A stretch of 64,000 bases of DNA from Apis mellifera (taxonomy: Eukaryota; Arthropoda; Insecta; Hymenoptera; Apidae). Under the pieces are notes generated by a model that worked only from the letters and a program-made list of their open reading frames with translations, was not told the DNA's origin and did not search any database. Location of the stretch: the NCBI RefSeq assembly GCF_003254395.2, contig NC_037652.1, forward strand, positions 7,924,501 to 7,988,500, written 5' to 3'. Shown here piece after piece: positions 12,413 through 24,224 of this stretch. Each line of letters begins with the position of its first letter. The first letter of the stretch is position 1. Both the position numbers and the translations under genes were made by a program.

Positions 12413-13560
12413 TCAACTAGAACAATCGTATTATTTCTTTATTTTTGGAAATAACGAACGGAAACTCGATACAATTTTATTCATTTTATTCTTCTTACAT
12501 TCATGAATAATAATTCAATTTGTCCCAATATTAATAAAATTCTAATCCTTTTCTTATCGCTGTATTTATATTCAAATTATTAAATTTATTAAATTTGGAA
12601 TCTCGGACGGGTCATTGACGAAAAAATAAATATTAATATTCTCCAACTAAAATAATTTGTGTATTCTCCTCACTCGTTCCACTTCTTTCATTTATAAATA
12701 CTTGAATCAATTTGTTCCAATATTGATAAAATTCTAAAAATTTAATTCTAAAAAGATTAATAAAATTCTAGTCTTTTCTTATCGCTATATTCATATCCAA
12801 TAAATTTGGAATCTCGATCACTGGCGAAAAAAATAAACATTAATATTTTCCAACTAAAACTTTGAACGATCCAATAATTTTAATAAAATTCTAATCTTTT
12901 TCTTAACTCGCTATATTCGATCCAAATATTCAGATTCAATAAATTGGCGAAAAAAATAAATATTAATAATTAAAAATTTTTCAACTAAAACAATCGTGTA
13001 CTTTCTTTATTCGATTCTTCTTTCATCCATAAATACTTGAATCAATTTTTAATAAAATTCTAATTCTTTTCTTAACTCGTTATATTCGATCCAAATATTC
13101 ATATTCAATAAATTTGAAATCTCGATACGATCATCATTGATCATTGGCGAAAAAAATAAACATTAATATTTTCCAATTAAAACTTTAAAATTCAATTCGA
13201 TCCAATATTAATAAAATTCTAATTCTTTTCTTAACTCGCTATATTCGATCCAAATGTTCAGATTCAAAAAAAATTTGGAATCTCGATCACGGACGAATTA
13301 TTGGCGAAAAAAATAAACATTAATAATTAATAATTTTTCAATTAAAATAATCGTGTTTTAAACAAACTTTCTTTATTCAATTCTTCTTTCATCCATAAAT
13401 ACTTGAATCAATTTTTAATAAAATTTTAATTCTTTCCTTAACTCGTTAATATTTGATCCAAATATTCAAATTCGATAAATTTGGAATCTCGACGTAGATG
13501 AATCGTTGGCGAAAAAATGATACATAATATAACATAATAATACTTTCTAAAATACTGACA
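12413..13560 (+). repeat. Degenerate tandem array, 120-210 bp units
   Basis: The anchor TTGGCGAAAAAAATAAA (or a close variant) recurs near 12613, 12822, 12945, 13145, 13302 and 13505. Each is preceded by an ATTCTAATC..CTTTTCTTAACTC block. Unit length varies by internal deletion. The array follows core copy 1 directly. Confidence 0.8.
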
Positions 13561-13660
13561 TAACAATTTTTATTTTCTAAATAAGAACGGAACCTCGTTC
13601 CGTTATATTTAGAATCCATAATCGCAACGATTCAATTTGGCCGAAAATAAATTTTTTAAA

Positions 13661-13795
13661 ACGTAATAATAATAATTGTAATTGGCAAACGAGATGATAG
13701 ATAGAAAAACGGATATTCGATTATAAAAGCAGCGATTGAATGCTGTTCGAGCATTTTAATAAGTAATTACTTAAACTAATTTTATTCGAAAATTT
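13661..13795 (+). repeat. Dispersed core repeat, copy 2
   Basis: Contains TAATTGTAATTGGCAAACGA, then CGATTATAAAAGCAG, then TTTTAATAAGTAATTACTTA with the 12-bp palindrome AAGTAATTACTT. It is flanked on both sides by units of the 12.4-14.1 kb array. Confidence 0.7.
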
Positions 13796-14089
13796 TAACC
13801 ACAATTACTTTTTCAACTCTCTTTCTAATTAATAAAGAATCTCTTTATTCAATCCTCCTTCCATCCGTAAATATTTATATAACACGCGTTCAAGTATTCT
13901 GTTCAATTTGCTCGAAAATATAATAAAATTCCAATCCTTTCCTTAACTCTAACTATTCATTCATATCCTGAATAAATTTAGAATCTCTCTACGAACGAAT
14001 CGTATTTATCTGATCAATGCAAATATATTTCCATTTGCTCGAAAATTAATAAAAATTCTAATCCTTTCGTTAATTCCATCCATATATTT
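13796..14089 (+). repeat. Further degenerate array units
   Basis: Two diverged units carrying the AAAATTCCAATCCTTTCC and AAAAATTCTAATCCTTTCG blocks continue the array seen before core copy 2. Confidence 0.6.
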
Positions 14090-15160
14090 TCGATCCAATC
14101 CTTATATTATGAGCCAGAAATAAACAAAATTTGGGCAAAATTTAATAGAATTTAAAAAGTTAATAATACAAAAATTACTTCGATAATAAAAAAAATGTAA
14201 CAACAATCGAATCGATTAATAAAAAGCTATTAAAACACTATTCGATCCAATCCTTAATCCCTAATTTATGAGCCAGAAATAAACATAATATTTCCTAACT
14301 AAAATTTGAACAAAATTTAAAAGTTTAGAATTTAAAAAATTAATAATATAAAAAGTTACTTCGATAATACGAAAAAAACGTAATAATAATCGGAAATAAT
14401 CGTAATAAGAAACGTATGAGAATCGATTAATAAATTAATAAAAAGCTATTAAAACACTATTCGATCCAATCCTTATACAAATTTATGACTCAGAAATACG
14501 TTAGCAAAGAAATAAACATAATATTTCTCAATCAAAAATTAGCCAAAATTTAATAATTTAGAATTTAAAAATTTAATAATACAAAAAGTTATTTCGATAA
14601 CACATAACAACAATTGGATCGATTAATAAAAAGCTATTAAAACACTATTCGATCCAATCCTTATACGAATTTATATAAATACATTGGCAAAGAGATAAAC
14701 ATAACATTTACTAACCAAAAATTAGCCAAAATTTAATAATTTAGAATTTAAAAATTTAATAATACAAAAAGTTACTTCGATAACACGTAAAAATCGGATC
14801 GATTAATAAAAAGCTATTAAAACACTATTCGATCCAATCCTTATACGAATTTGTGAGCCAGAAATAAACATAATATTTTCTAACCAAAATTTAAGCAAAA
14901 TTTAATAGTTTAGAATTTAAAAAATTAATAATACAAAAAGTTACTTCGATAATACATAAAAATCGGATCGATTAACAAAAAACTATTAAAACACTATTCG
15001 ATCCAATCCTTATACGAATTTATGACTCAGAAATACAAGAAATAAACATAACATTTACCATCCAAAAATTAGAATTTAAAAATTTAATAATACAAAAAGT
15101 AAAAAACGTAACAAAAATCGGATCGATTAATAAAAATCTATTAAAACGCTATTCCACCAT
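14090..15160 (+). repeat. Tandem array, 156-220 bp units, 6 copies
   Basis: The anchor GCTATTAAAACACTATTCGA recurs near 14223, 14443, 14631, 14811, 14979 and, in diverged form, 15135. Each unit also holds a GAAATAAACATAA block and an AATACAAAAAGTTACTTCGA block. The spacing falls steadily (220, 188, 180, 168, 156), so later units are progressively shorter. Entirely non-coding. Confidence 0.9.
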
Positions 15161-16269
15161 TTTTATCAACAAATAAAATTTTATTTCCAGAATTTTTAAT
15201 TCACACTCACTTCTCGAACGCCGTAAGAGTAATCCCAAAGAGAGCGCGGAACGGTTGGGGAACGAACCGAGGAGGGGAGGGAGGAAGCCTCTCGAACGAT
15301 GGGAATGTTTAAGGAAACACGGGCGGGCGGGCGAGGAGTTACGGCGCGGGGTTTGACGGAGGCGATATCGCATTCTCGATGTCGGATTATCGTCGTAATT
15401 TTGCTAATCGAACAGAGTTTCGATCCGACTTTGATCCGGGCGGAAGAGGCTTGCGCGCCGGAGGATTTATACATACCTTGCCGTGACATTAAGCGCCGAG
15501 TATACACAGAGGGGCGGGGGGGGATTGATAACCTATATCCGGAAACGTGATTTACCTTGTTTCAAGATGTTCCCCCGACACGCGTCATCCCATCCACTCG
15601 CTTTCGTATCCGTTTTATAAAATTAAGGTAAAAATTTTTACTCCCCAATTTGCCTCCCAAAAGCCTCTTTTCTTTGAAATTTTTCAGAAAATTCATCAGA
15701 AATCCGTGCGATATGGGATATTAGAAAATTAAAATAAAGATTTCGATCGCAGAAATGTCAGATATTTATTAAGAGAGAAAAGAAGAAATAGTAATAATAA
15801 TGATACTAATAATAAAAAAGGGAGAAGAGAAAGAATTTAATTTTTAAACGCGAGTGGTTATTTCGCCCGGGCTTTTCAATTACTGTCGTAGAAAAGAGGG
15901 GGAGGGGGCCGAATCGTAAAAAGTTTTTAAGTACTTTTTCCACGAGGCACGGCGGAGCTGCATTCATAAGGCGCAGCAACTCTGAAGTGCGGGAAGGAAG
16001 CCGTTGGCTACGAGTGAAAGAGAGAGGGGGAGGGGGGAGAGGGAAGCGAAACGCTCCACGAATTTTCTCGCAATCGAGAAAACTTTCTTCGACGTTTCCC
16101 CTTTAATTAATTTAATTGACAGAATAGCCAGTGTGTTTACCTGTTTTTGAACAACTCGAGAAACGGAATCAAAAAAGATGCGCGTTTTTCTTTTTTTTTT
16201 TTTTATCTAGCGATCGAAAAAGCTTGTCGCTTAAATCGGTGTACACGATGTAACGTGACGAATATATAT
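15161..16269. other. GC-rich island and flanking non-coding DNA
   Basis: From about 15200 to 15550 the sequence turns CpG-rich, with overlapping open frames of 74-103 codons on both strands that resemble no family I know. A good minus-strand splice-donor match (AAG then GTATGT) lies near 15478. G-rich stretches lie at 15321-15337, 15512-15525 and 15896-15908, and purine tracts near 16018-16045. No gene is assigned. Confidence 0.4.
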
Positions 16270-17940
16270 ATTCGTTTTAATTTTTTTCCTACTCGAACTT
16301 TACCATCCTAAACCAGTTATATCTTTAATCTTGTTTAAGAAGTTTCTTGTTCGAGGAGAGAAAAAAAAAATGTGATGTCGCTCGAGCGTATATAACGTAT
16401 ATCTTTTATTTTAAAAATAAATTACATACACGCGCGAATCGAAACGTAATCGCGCAGTGTTTGCCAAATCATACCAAAATTAAATTATCTTTGATATACA
16501 TATATATATATATTTTGCGTTTTAATTTTTTCAAACTTTAATATCCTAAACAAGTTAAACCTTTAATCTTGTTTAAGATTCGAAAAAAAAAATAAGTTGC
16601 TCGAGCGTATAACGTATATCTTTTATTTTAAAAATAAACGTAAATTATATATACGCGCGAATCGAAACGTAATCGCGCAGTTGCCACTTTATCCAAGCAA
16701 TCGTGCACAGTGTTTGCCGAATTAACCGTAGTAAAATTAAATTATCTTATATATATATATTTTGCGTTTTAATTTTTTCAAACTTTAGTATCCTAAACAA
16801 GTTAAATTTTTAATCTTGTTTCGAGAAAAAAAATAAGATGTCGCTCGAGCGTATACATATCTTTTATTTTATTTTAAAAGTGAACGTAAATTACGCGCGA
16901 ATTGAACGTGATCGCGCAGTTGCCACTTTATCCAAGCAATCGCGCACAGTGTTTGCCAAATTAACCGTACCAAAATTAAATTGTCTTTGATATATATATA
17001 TTTTTAATTTTTTCAAACTTTAGTATCCTAAATAAGTTAAATTTTTAATCTTGTTTCGAGAAAAAATAAGATGTCGCTCAAGAGTATATATATCTTTTAT
17101 TTTATTTTAAAAATAAACGTAAATTATATATACGGGCGAATCGAAACGTAATCGCGCAGTTGCCACTTTATCCAAGCAATCGCGCACAGTGTTTGCCGAA
17201 TTAACCGTACCAAAATTAAATTGTCTTTGATATATATATATATTTTTAATTTTTTCAAACTTTAATATCCTAACAAATTAAATCTTTAATCTTGTTTAAG
17301 ACTCGAAAAAAAAAATAAATTGCTCGAGCATATCTTTTATTTTAAAAATAAATTACATATACGCGCGAATCGAAACGTAATCGCGGAGTTGCCACTTTAT
17401 CCAAGCAATCGCACAGTGTTTGCCGAATTAACCGTACCAAAATTAAATTGTCTTACATATACGTATTTTGCGTTTTAATTTTTTCAAACTTTAATATCCT
17501 AAACAAGTTAAATCTTTAATCTTGTTTCGAGAAAAAAAAATAAGATGTCAAGAGTATATATATCTTTTATTTTATTTTAAAAATAAACGTAAATTACATA
17601 TGCGGGCGAATCGAACGTAATCGCGCAGTTGCCACTTTATCCAAGCAATCGCGCAGTGTTTGCCGAATTAACTGTACCAAAATTAAATTATCTTACATAT
17701 ATATTTTGCGTTTTAATTTTTTCAAACTTTAGTATGCTAAACGAGTTACCTTTAATCTTGTTTAAGGTTCGAGAAAAAACAAAAAATATCGTATCTTTTA
17801 TTTTAAAAATAAACGTCGATAAACGTAAGTTACACGTACGCGGGTTTAGAATCGAAACGTAATCTCGCGCAGTTGCCACTTTATCCAAGCAATCGAGCAC
17901 GGTGTTTGCCAAATTAACCATGCCAGAATTAAATTGCTTC
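16270..17940. repeat. Tandem array, about 240-bp unit, 7 copies
   Basis: The block TTTTAATTTTTTCAAACTTT marks units starting near 16275, 16520, 16767, 17002, 17243, 17473 and 17711 (spacing 230-247 bp). Each unit holds a TA run, an AAGTTAAATCTTTAATCTTG block, ATCTTTTATTTTAAAAATAA, a CGCGCGAATCGAAACGTAAT block and, in most copies, a CAGTTGCCACTTTATCCAAG block. The last two blocks are the best conserved and CpG-rich; the TA and poly-A parts vary. Confidence 0.92.
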
Positions 17941-18420
17941 GATATTTGAATAATCTATTTGATCAAGCTGTCCTACCCTATGCGAGCCCACCAATCCTCG
18001 TCAATGTATAATCACCGTTGGCGAGATGTTTTGCGAAATCTTGATTAATACAATCGGTCGAGGATCGCCGTGCTAAGCTGCGTCGCATGATCAGGTTATA
18101 CGTATCAGGATACTTAAGCCTCTGACGGTGTAATTACATTTTCTCGCTAGATTAGGCTCAGTTTCCGGAGGAAGACGACGCGTATTTAAACGGATAAGAT
18201 CGACGTTCGTATTATATAAACAAACATATATATATAACATTTGTTATAAATAAATAAAAAAATTACGAATGTGTTTTTTACATTACATTGCTCGAATGAT
18301 AAAAAGATCATTTATCGACGTGTCGAAAATTTTTTATTCGAAAGAAGAATGGAAGATCAGGTTTGTTGAATTCTAGAAAATTTGTGCAGATGTGTGCATC
18401 AAATGAAAATAATAATATTT
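17941..18420. other. Unique segment, possible regulatory DNA
   Basis: After the array the sequence becomes complex and non-repetitive (about 17940-18200) with several homeodomain-like TAATTAC/TTGATTAAT words and no open frame. From 18210 it becomes AT-rich again. A regulatory role is only a guess from sequence complexity. Confidence 0.3.
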
Positions 18421-18464
18421 GTTAAGAACAGAGTCGAGCATTGAAAAAGTAACTGAGATTAAAG

Positions 18465-18545
18465 AATAAAGTTACTTTAAACGATTATTTATTAAAATAA
18501 TCGCTTCTTTGTGTAATCTCGGCCGTTTCCCATTACAATTATTTC
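18465..18545 (-). repeat. Dispersed core repeat, copy 3 (reverse)
   Basis: Read on the minus strand it gives AATTGTAATGGGAAACGG, CGAGATTACAC, then TTTTAATAAATAATCG and AAAGTAACTTTATTC, the same order as copy 1. It holds its own 9-bp inverted repeat (18482-18490 with 18495-18503). It faces copy 4 about 220 bp away. Confidence 0.65.
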
Positions 18546-18764
18546 CGAGTGTAATTGAGAATAAATTGTCGAAATAACTTTATTCGTAACTTCAATTATT
18601 AAGTTTTCCCTATCACTAAGTATTTCTAAAGCTATAAGCTTTTTTCTCTTTCAATAAAAAAAAAAGTGTTCGATCCTCGATCTTGAACAAACAAATTTTT
18701 CTATTGAAAGCTTCCATCGGTAAAATTTAATAATTGAAATTAATCGAATAAAAAATTAATTTAA

Positions 18765-18880
18765 TAATAATATTGTAATTGTCAAACGAGATTATACGAG
18801 AAGCGAATCGACCATAAAAGATTAGAAATAAATATTATTTTAACAAGTAATTTACTTAAAGTAACTTCTTGTTCCAAATT
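18765..18880 (+). repeat. Dispersed core repeat, copy 4
   Basis: Contains TTGTAATTGTCAAACGAG, ATTATACGAG, then ATTTTAACAAGTAATTTACT and AAAGTAACTTCTTG. Together with copy 3 it forms an inverted pair. Confidence 0.65.
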
Positions 18881-21800
18881 TTTAATTTTTTCAAAAGCTC
18901 AATTTCCATACAATTTCACTTCGAAAATTATTCACACAATAACTCTTCGTATGCATTTCCTATCACGAATGAGATCCGTTATTAATTTTTCGCTTTAATA
19001 AAATTCTTAATAAAATTACTTTTTCGTTTATTTCCTTGTACGAAATTTGTCGATCGATTCGGGTTGTCGAGCGAAGTACAAACGCAGCGTGCATAAAAAT
19101 AAACGAGAGAATCCGTAGCGTCTTGCATGGTCGTCGATCGTTGGAGGCGATGGCTGGATGATGAAACGCGGCGACGTGGGACGAAGACAAGGGATGGGGA
19201 AGAGGGAGGGAGACGGGAACATTTCATCCGGCGATGCGAGACCCGGGGCAGAGAGCAAACAACAAATTTTCTACGGTCTTTCTTCGTTTTTTTCCGCTCT
19301 ACTTCGCCATCGATAAATATCGCGCGACCCCTCTCCTCCCCCCCCCCCCCACTCCTGCTTCCGTTTCGCGCGGCAACGGTAAATAAGAGACGAAATTTCA
19401 AAGCAATCGAGTCGAGCTTCAATCGAGGACCTCCAATTATTAATTTCGGCTCGAAGAAATATATCGTCGCTACGGATAATATCCGGACAATTTCTTATTT
19501 TCTATCGCGAAATATAATTTTGTAAAGAAGGAAAAGAGAAAAAAAAGTTATCTCATTGTTATTTTTCATTATTTTGTGATTATATTGCATTTTAAATCTT
19601 TCGTTCTCGATCGTTTCTTTCTAATCGATATCTTTTATATATCATCTGCCAATCAGTGTTTCACGAATTCACCTCTGCTATATAATTCTCGATATATACG
19701 TATAAATACCTATAATGTAAAATTGTTTTAAATACAAAATCATTTACGCTTCATTAACTTGACGCGTAACGTATCGACCAATATATCGTAGAGCTGCGTA
19801 ATCGGATTTAAAATCCGATGAATTCATTTTAGTTTCACGTTTCGATACGGAAATTTAAATTATAATCTATCCTCCTATCGTACAAATATGTTATTAATTC
19901 GATCACTTGTTGATATTTAATTATAGAATATACAAAAAAAAAAAAATTTCTCTTGTACGTTTGTAAATTTTCAATTTCAAAATCCTCCATTCAGAGAAGT
20001 TATAAAGTTGCGATTGACTTTTGAAATTCTAACGAATTTTATTCCAAGCATTTCTTTCTGCCAGCTTAACTTGTTCGAAAAACATTTAAATTTCTCAATT
20101 TCAAATTCTGGAATGGTAAGTAAGAAAAAATTGCAAATATTCAAACTTGTTCACGTGTAGTCATTTAAATAAGACGGTTTGGCTTGTAAAATGGTAATAT
20201 AACCGTTCTAGTCACTTTTTCAAAGGTTGTCAGAACTGTCGAGAAAATTTGTTTCCAGTACGCACTTTATTTTAACGTTACATCCATGCTCCGTGGAGAA
20301 AAGGTGGAATAAGAAAATGGAGAGAAAATGCGGATTTATATATATATATATATATTAAATATTTGCGACATAGTATAGCATTTGAACTTTGCGATCCTTC
20401 TGTAATTAATTTGTCATAATATCCGACTCTGGACAGTCGTCAAAGCGGAATAAATAAAGCGCATAAATTCAAAATGGCGGCACATTAAAATTACTCGTAC
20501 ATTGTAGTCGGGGCACATAAATAATCCGTCTAAAGTTTCTTGATTAATATTCGTTTCATCAACAACGGGGACAAAATTTATTCGACTTTATTAAGCAAGA
20601 GAGAACTTCTTTGCGTAGTAATAAATGTTCGCAGAGTAGCGCGAAATATTTTGTATAAATAAATCTAGCTTTATTAAACTCAAAGAAACTGCTGTTCTTT
20701 AAAGTCGAAACATTCTCCGGGAGCCGGAATGAACAATTGAGATTCTTCGAATTCTCCCCGTTCCCCGATTAAAAAAGTACTTTTGTCATTTCTGAAACAA
20801 TTTCTATTTGAGAATAAATAAATAAAACTGAAGAATAAAGATAAAGGAAATCTGTCCGATCCTATCTCGCGTGATTACAATTTATTCGAAGCGCGGCGTT
20901 GAATCGTAGAAAATGTAGTACACTATGTAAAAGACATTAAAAAGGAATTTGCCTCGAGTTCCTTAAGCTCTGGCTAAGTCAAGTTTTGAAGAAGAAACGG
21001 ATCGCAGAAAAGCCAATGCATCCTATTTTCCCAAGTTTCACAACGGAGAGTTTCAATACGGGAAAAGCTTTTTGTTTCTTTTAACATCGTTTAGGATACG
21101 ATAAGAGGTTATGTTCAACATGTCGACTTTTAACGATTCGTAAACTCGTAAAATCTTGCGGGAAATATATTCCACTTACCGTTCGAGGGATTGCAGGAAT
21201 GACAATTAGAACGATTAATTCGAAAAGTATACGATTCACTCTTCTCCCTGTACCCAGTAACAAGAAATTAATTCGTCTCTGTCACTCGCGCGCGTTCGCA
21301 ATTCGGGACATGACTCGAGAACGGAGTGCATGAAGGGGATTGGATGACATCACACACGTGGCGACATCTTCGAGCGCAGGATGGTTCATTTCTGTCCGTA
21401 TCGCCTGATGACAAATTGAAAAATGCCGGAGGAGAGAGCGTTCTATATCGCCTTCAATTATCTCCGACGGATGGTCGGGTCGGGTGAACACAGGGAGAGA
21501 GAGACAATGGGAATAATGGCGAAAGAATGAACGATCACTTTTTTCTAATTAAAGCCCGGTCTCCATAGCCACTTTCAGACAACGTCGCGCTGTTATTACA
21601 TTTTCGTGTTAGACTTTAGGTACAGACTGTTGGAAAGAAGGGGAAGGGGAAAGGGGATACGATGTACAAGCGAAATCGGAGAAGAGGAGAGGGGGGAGGA
21701 AAAAAAATGAAAGGAAGCAAACAAAGGATACGAATGCTGTCAGACTGATAAGGAAGATCGATGCAGCGGCTATAAATGAGAAACGAGGAATAAAAGCATC

Positions 21801-21970
21801 GGACATGCTGTCACGAAAATTCTCGACAAAACTTGTCATCGGAACGAAAATTCTATTTTTAGCGAAAAACTTTTAAAACACGCGGATACAATGGATTATG
21901 TGCGGGGGTGATCTCTTTTTCTAACTAGATTAAAAAATAACGAAAATTTGAACAATCCTATTCTGCGTAC
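18881..21970. other. Non-coding, mixed composition
   Basis: Contains a CpG-richer stretch (19050-19430) with overlapping open frames of 132 and 146 codons on opposite strands, both arginine/serine-rich and running through a C-run at about 19338-19350, so probably not coding. A TA run lies at about 20338-20356. A purine block lies at 21640-21720. Two weak exon-like signals and one YY1-type word (20471-20481) are described in the findings. Confidence 0.45.
20471..20481 (+). promoter_or_regulatory. YY1/Pho-type motif
   Basis: AAAATGGCGGC matches the AANATGGCGGC core recognised by YY1 and insect Pleiohomeotic. It lies in otherwise AT-rich sequence. Motif match only. Confidence 0.35.
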
Positions 21971-22463
21971 TGTTCATTGGTGGAAAGAAGTCTAGTGGGA
22001 CGGTAGAGGGATAAGAAAGGTTCGCTAGGACTATTTATCCCGCATACGTTGACAATCCTGACGTACGTCACACGCTACACGGTATATAGAATACAGAAAA
22101 GCTACAATGTGAACGTTCGAATCGTAAAAATTATTTTCATTTGTGTTACGTTAAGATAATCGTCTAAGATTGAAAGTTGAAATATTTTCGAAACTAACTT
22201 ATTCATATACATACAATTATTATCTTAATTATTTGAATTATTAAACTATCGTTACAAACCGTAATTAGCATTGACGAAAAATAGGTTAGAATTTTTTGGA
22301 TACTATCTCTATGCTAATGCATCGAGATTTAGATACAAATCATCATTTTGGATAAATATACATAACAAATACAATAGTAGAAAGAAAAATGTGTGTAAAA
22401 TAGGCGTTTTCAAATTGACCAATCGGATCAACATTCCGCGAGATTTCTTTCTACCAATGAATA
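21971..22463 (+). mobile_element. Unnamed TIR element, copy C
   Basis: The left end TGTTCATTGGTGGAAAGAAG and the right end CTTTCTACCAATGAATA form a 23-bp imperfect inverted repeat with about three mismatches. Interior blocks match copies A, B and D. The right subterminal part contains AATTGACCAATCGGATC, matched by AATTAACCAATCAGATC in copy B. It is about 493 bp and non-coding. Confidence 0.7.
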
Positions 22464-22618
22464 ATATGTAAAATTCGAATTAATGTGCGTCTTACTAATG
22501 TGTATCCCAGAATTTAACATAATCTCTCTAATTCACGTGGTCATTTTTATTGTTTTTTCGAATTTTGACTTAAATAAATGCTCGAAACACATTCCTTTCC
22601 TAATACACATGTATCTAC
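22464..22618 (+). repeat. Spacer shared between element pairs
   Basis: The 155-bp gap between copies C and D resembles the sequence after copy B (about 6600-6700: shared CACGTG..GGTCATTT block). Its last part (AAATAAATGCTCGAAACACA) also resembles the join before copy B at about 6150-6180. Shared spacers indicate that the elements were duplicated as larger tandem units. Confidence 0.55.
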
Positions 22619-23090
22619 TGTTCAGTACTGAAAAGAAGTTTCGCGAAGCGGTACGGGGGCAAGAGGGGTCCTTCGCTGACCATTTATCCCCACTTCGCAC
22701 ACTTTGTTGGCAATCGCTGACGTCACAGGCTTCACAGTAGTGCACAGAAGAGCTACAATTTGACGTTCAAAATCGTGAAAATTATTTTCATCTGTGAAAT
22801 GTGTTACGCTAAGATAATCGTCCAAGATTGAAAATGTGTCCAGTTTATTCGTATACGTGTTAATTATTATCTAAACTATTAAAAACTATCATTACAATTA
22901 ACCTACGCGAAGAATAATATTGACGAGAAATACGAGGTTAAGATTTTAGGTTAGAATTCTCTTAGCATTTTAGAACTAATGCATCGATAAATATAATACG
23001 ATAAAAAGAAAAGTGCGTGTGTAAAATGGATATTTCGTTCCAAATTAACCAATCAGAGTCTTCCACGAGACTTTTTTTCACCAGTGAACA
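22619..23090 (+). mobile_element. Unnamed TIR element, copy D
   Basis: It starts TGTTCAGTACTGAAAAGAAG and ends TTTTTTTCACCAGTGAACA, an inverted-repeat pair with a few mismatches. The interior shares with copy B the GGTCCTTCGCT..CCATTTATCCCCACTTC blocks. It is about 472 bp, non-coding, and tandem to copy C. Confidence 0.7.
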
Positions 23091-24224
23091 ACATTACATA
23101 CGTAATTTTCGGTTTCAATTCCCGTGAATTTCTTCGAAGATTCGTTATTGATCGTGAAGGAAAGAGAAGAAAAGAAGGAAAGGAGCAAAAATTCGAATAC
23201 GAAGAAGATCGGGAGAGGGGCGAGTTTTAATTTGGACCTTCGTTCTCCGCATTGCGAGCAAGCTTGATAAACGATGATGCATCGAAGCGCAAAAATACCG
23301 GTTTAACGAACTTGAATTAGCCTAGAGCTAATGAAACGAAGATTTCACTTCGTACGAGGAATTCCTTCGGTTCGCATTCCTTCGTGTCGCGATTAATTGT
23401 TCTCCTGTTTTATTTAATTTATATAAACAATAGAAAATTTTATATCACCTTTCTTTCTTTCTAACACTCTTCCAATTTTCATTATATTTTACAATTTTAC
23501 AAATCATTCTCCTTCAACAATTCCCAGATATTCCCAGAATTTCCCTTTTTACCCTTCTTAATCTAAATCAAATCCACGTTTCTCTTAACCCTTCTGCACT
23601 CCACGGAGGAAGAAAAGAAGCGTTTATTATCACTCGAAAAAAGTTGAAAAAAAAAAAAAAGGCTTAATTCGTCGCGTCCACAACGAGGACCGAAGCTCGA
23701 AACAATACGGACAAGTTACCCAGCGAGGCGGTGACATAACCGACGGTGCTCGGTGTCGTAAAACGATTTTATCGCGGTCTGGCAGATTGTCTTGGCCGGA
23801 AACCGGTCGGTATTAAAATATAAAGCAAGCGGGTGGCGGGTGGGGCGGGTTATTATACTTTACCTGTGTGTTTACACCCCTGGTGAAACGTCAGAGTGGA
23901 CGGGGCATTTACCGACGGTGGGCAAATGACGTTCACGAGCTTCATAAATTGTAACCCGAGCGGAACGCGGCTTTTCTTATTTATACACACACACACACAC
24001 ACATTCTGAATATCGCTTCAACAGAATCAGATTTGCGCTGCAATCTCATCCCCCGGCGCCGCGTCATAAGAGAGAGGCGTAGGTGAAAGGTGAAGGAGGG
24101 AGGGGGGAGGGTTGCGAGGGGAGAAACGAAGGCGAAGACAGTGTGCGCGTGCTCGAAGGAAGGAACTCGAGGGTTGATGATTAATGCGTTAGAGAGAGAG
24201 AGAAAGAATTACGCGATAAAGTAG
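23091..24224. other. Non-coding; complex low-repeat island at 23.7-24.0 kb
   Basis: AT-rich to about 23650. From 23660 to about 24000 the sequence is complex, GC-richer and without simple repeats, with TTTACCTGTG and TGTTTAC words (forkhead-like) near 23860-23875. A CA microsatellite lies near 23986-24003. A G-rich stretch follows at 24085-24115. Possible conserved regulatory DNA; no coding evidence. Confidence 0.35.

Noticed and set aside
18982..19525. Pair of opposite-strand frames of 146 and 132 codons
   Set aside because: Arg/Ser-rich peptides through a C-run and purine tract. Coding on both strands at once is implausible.
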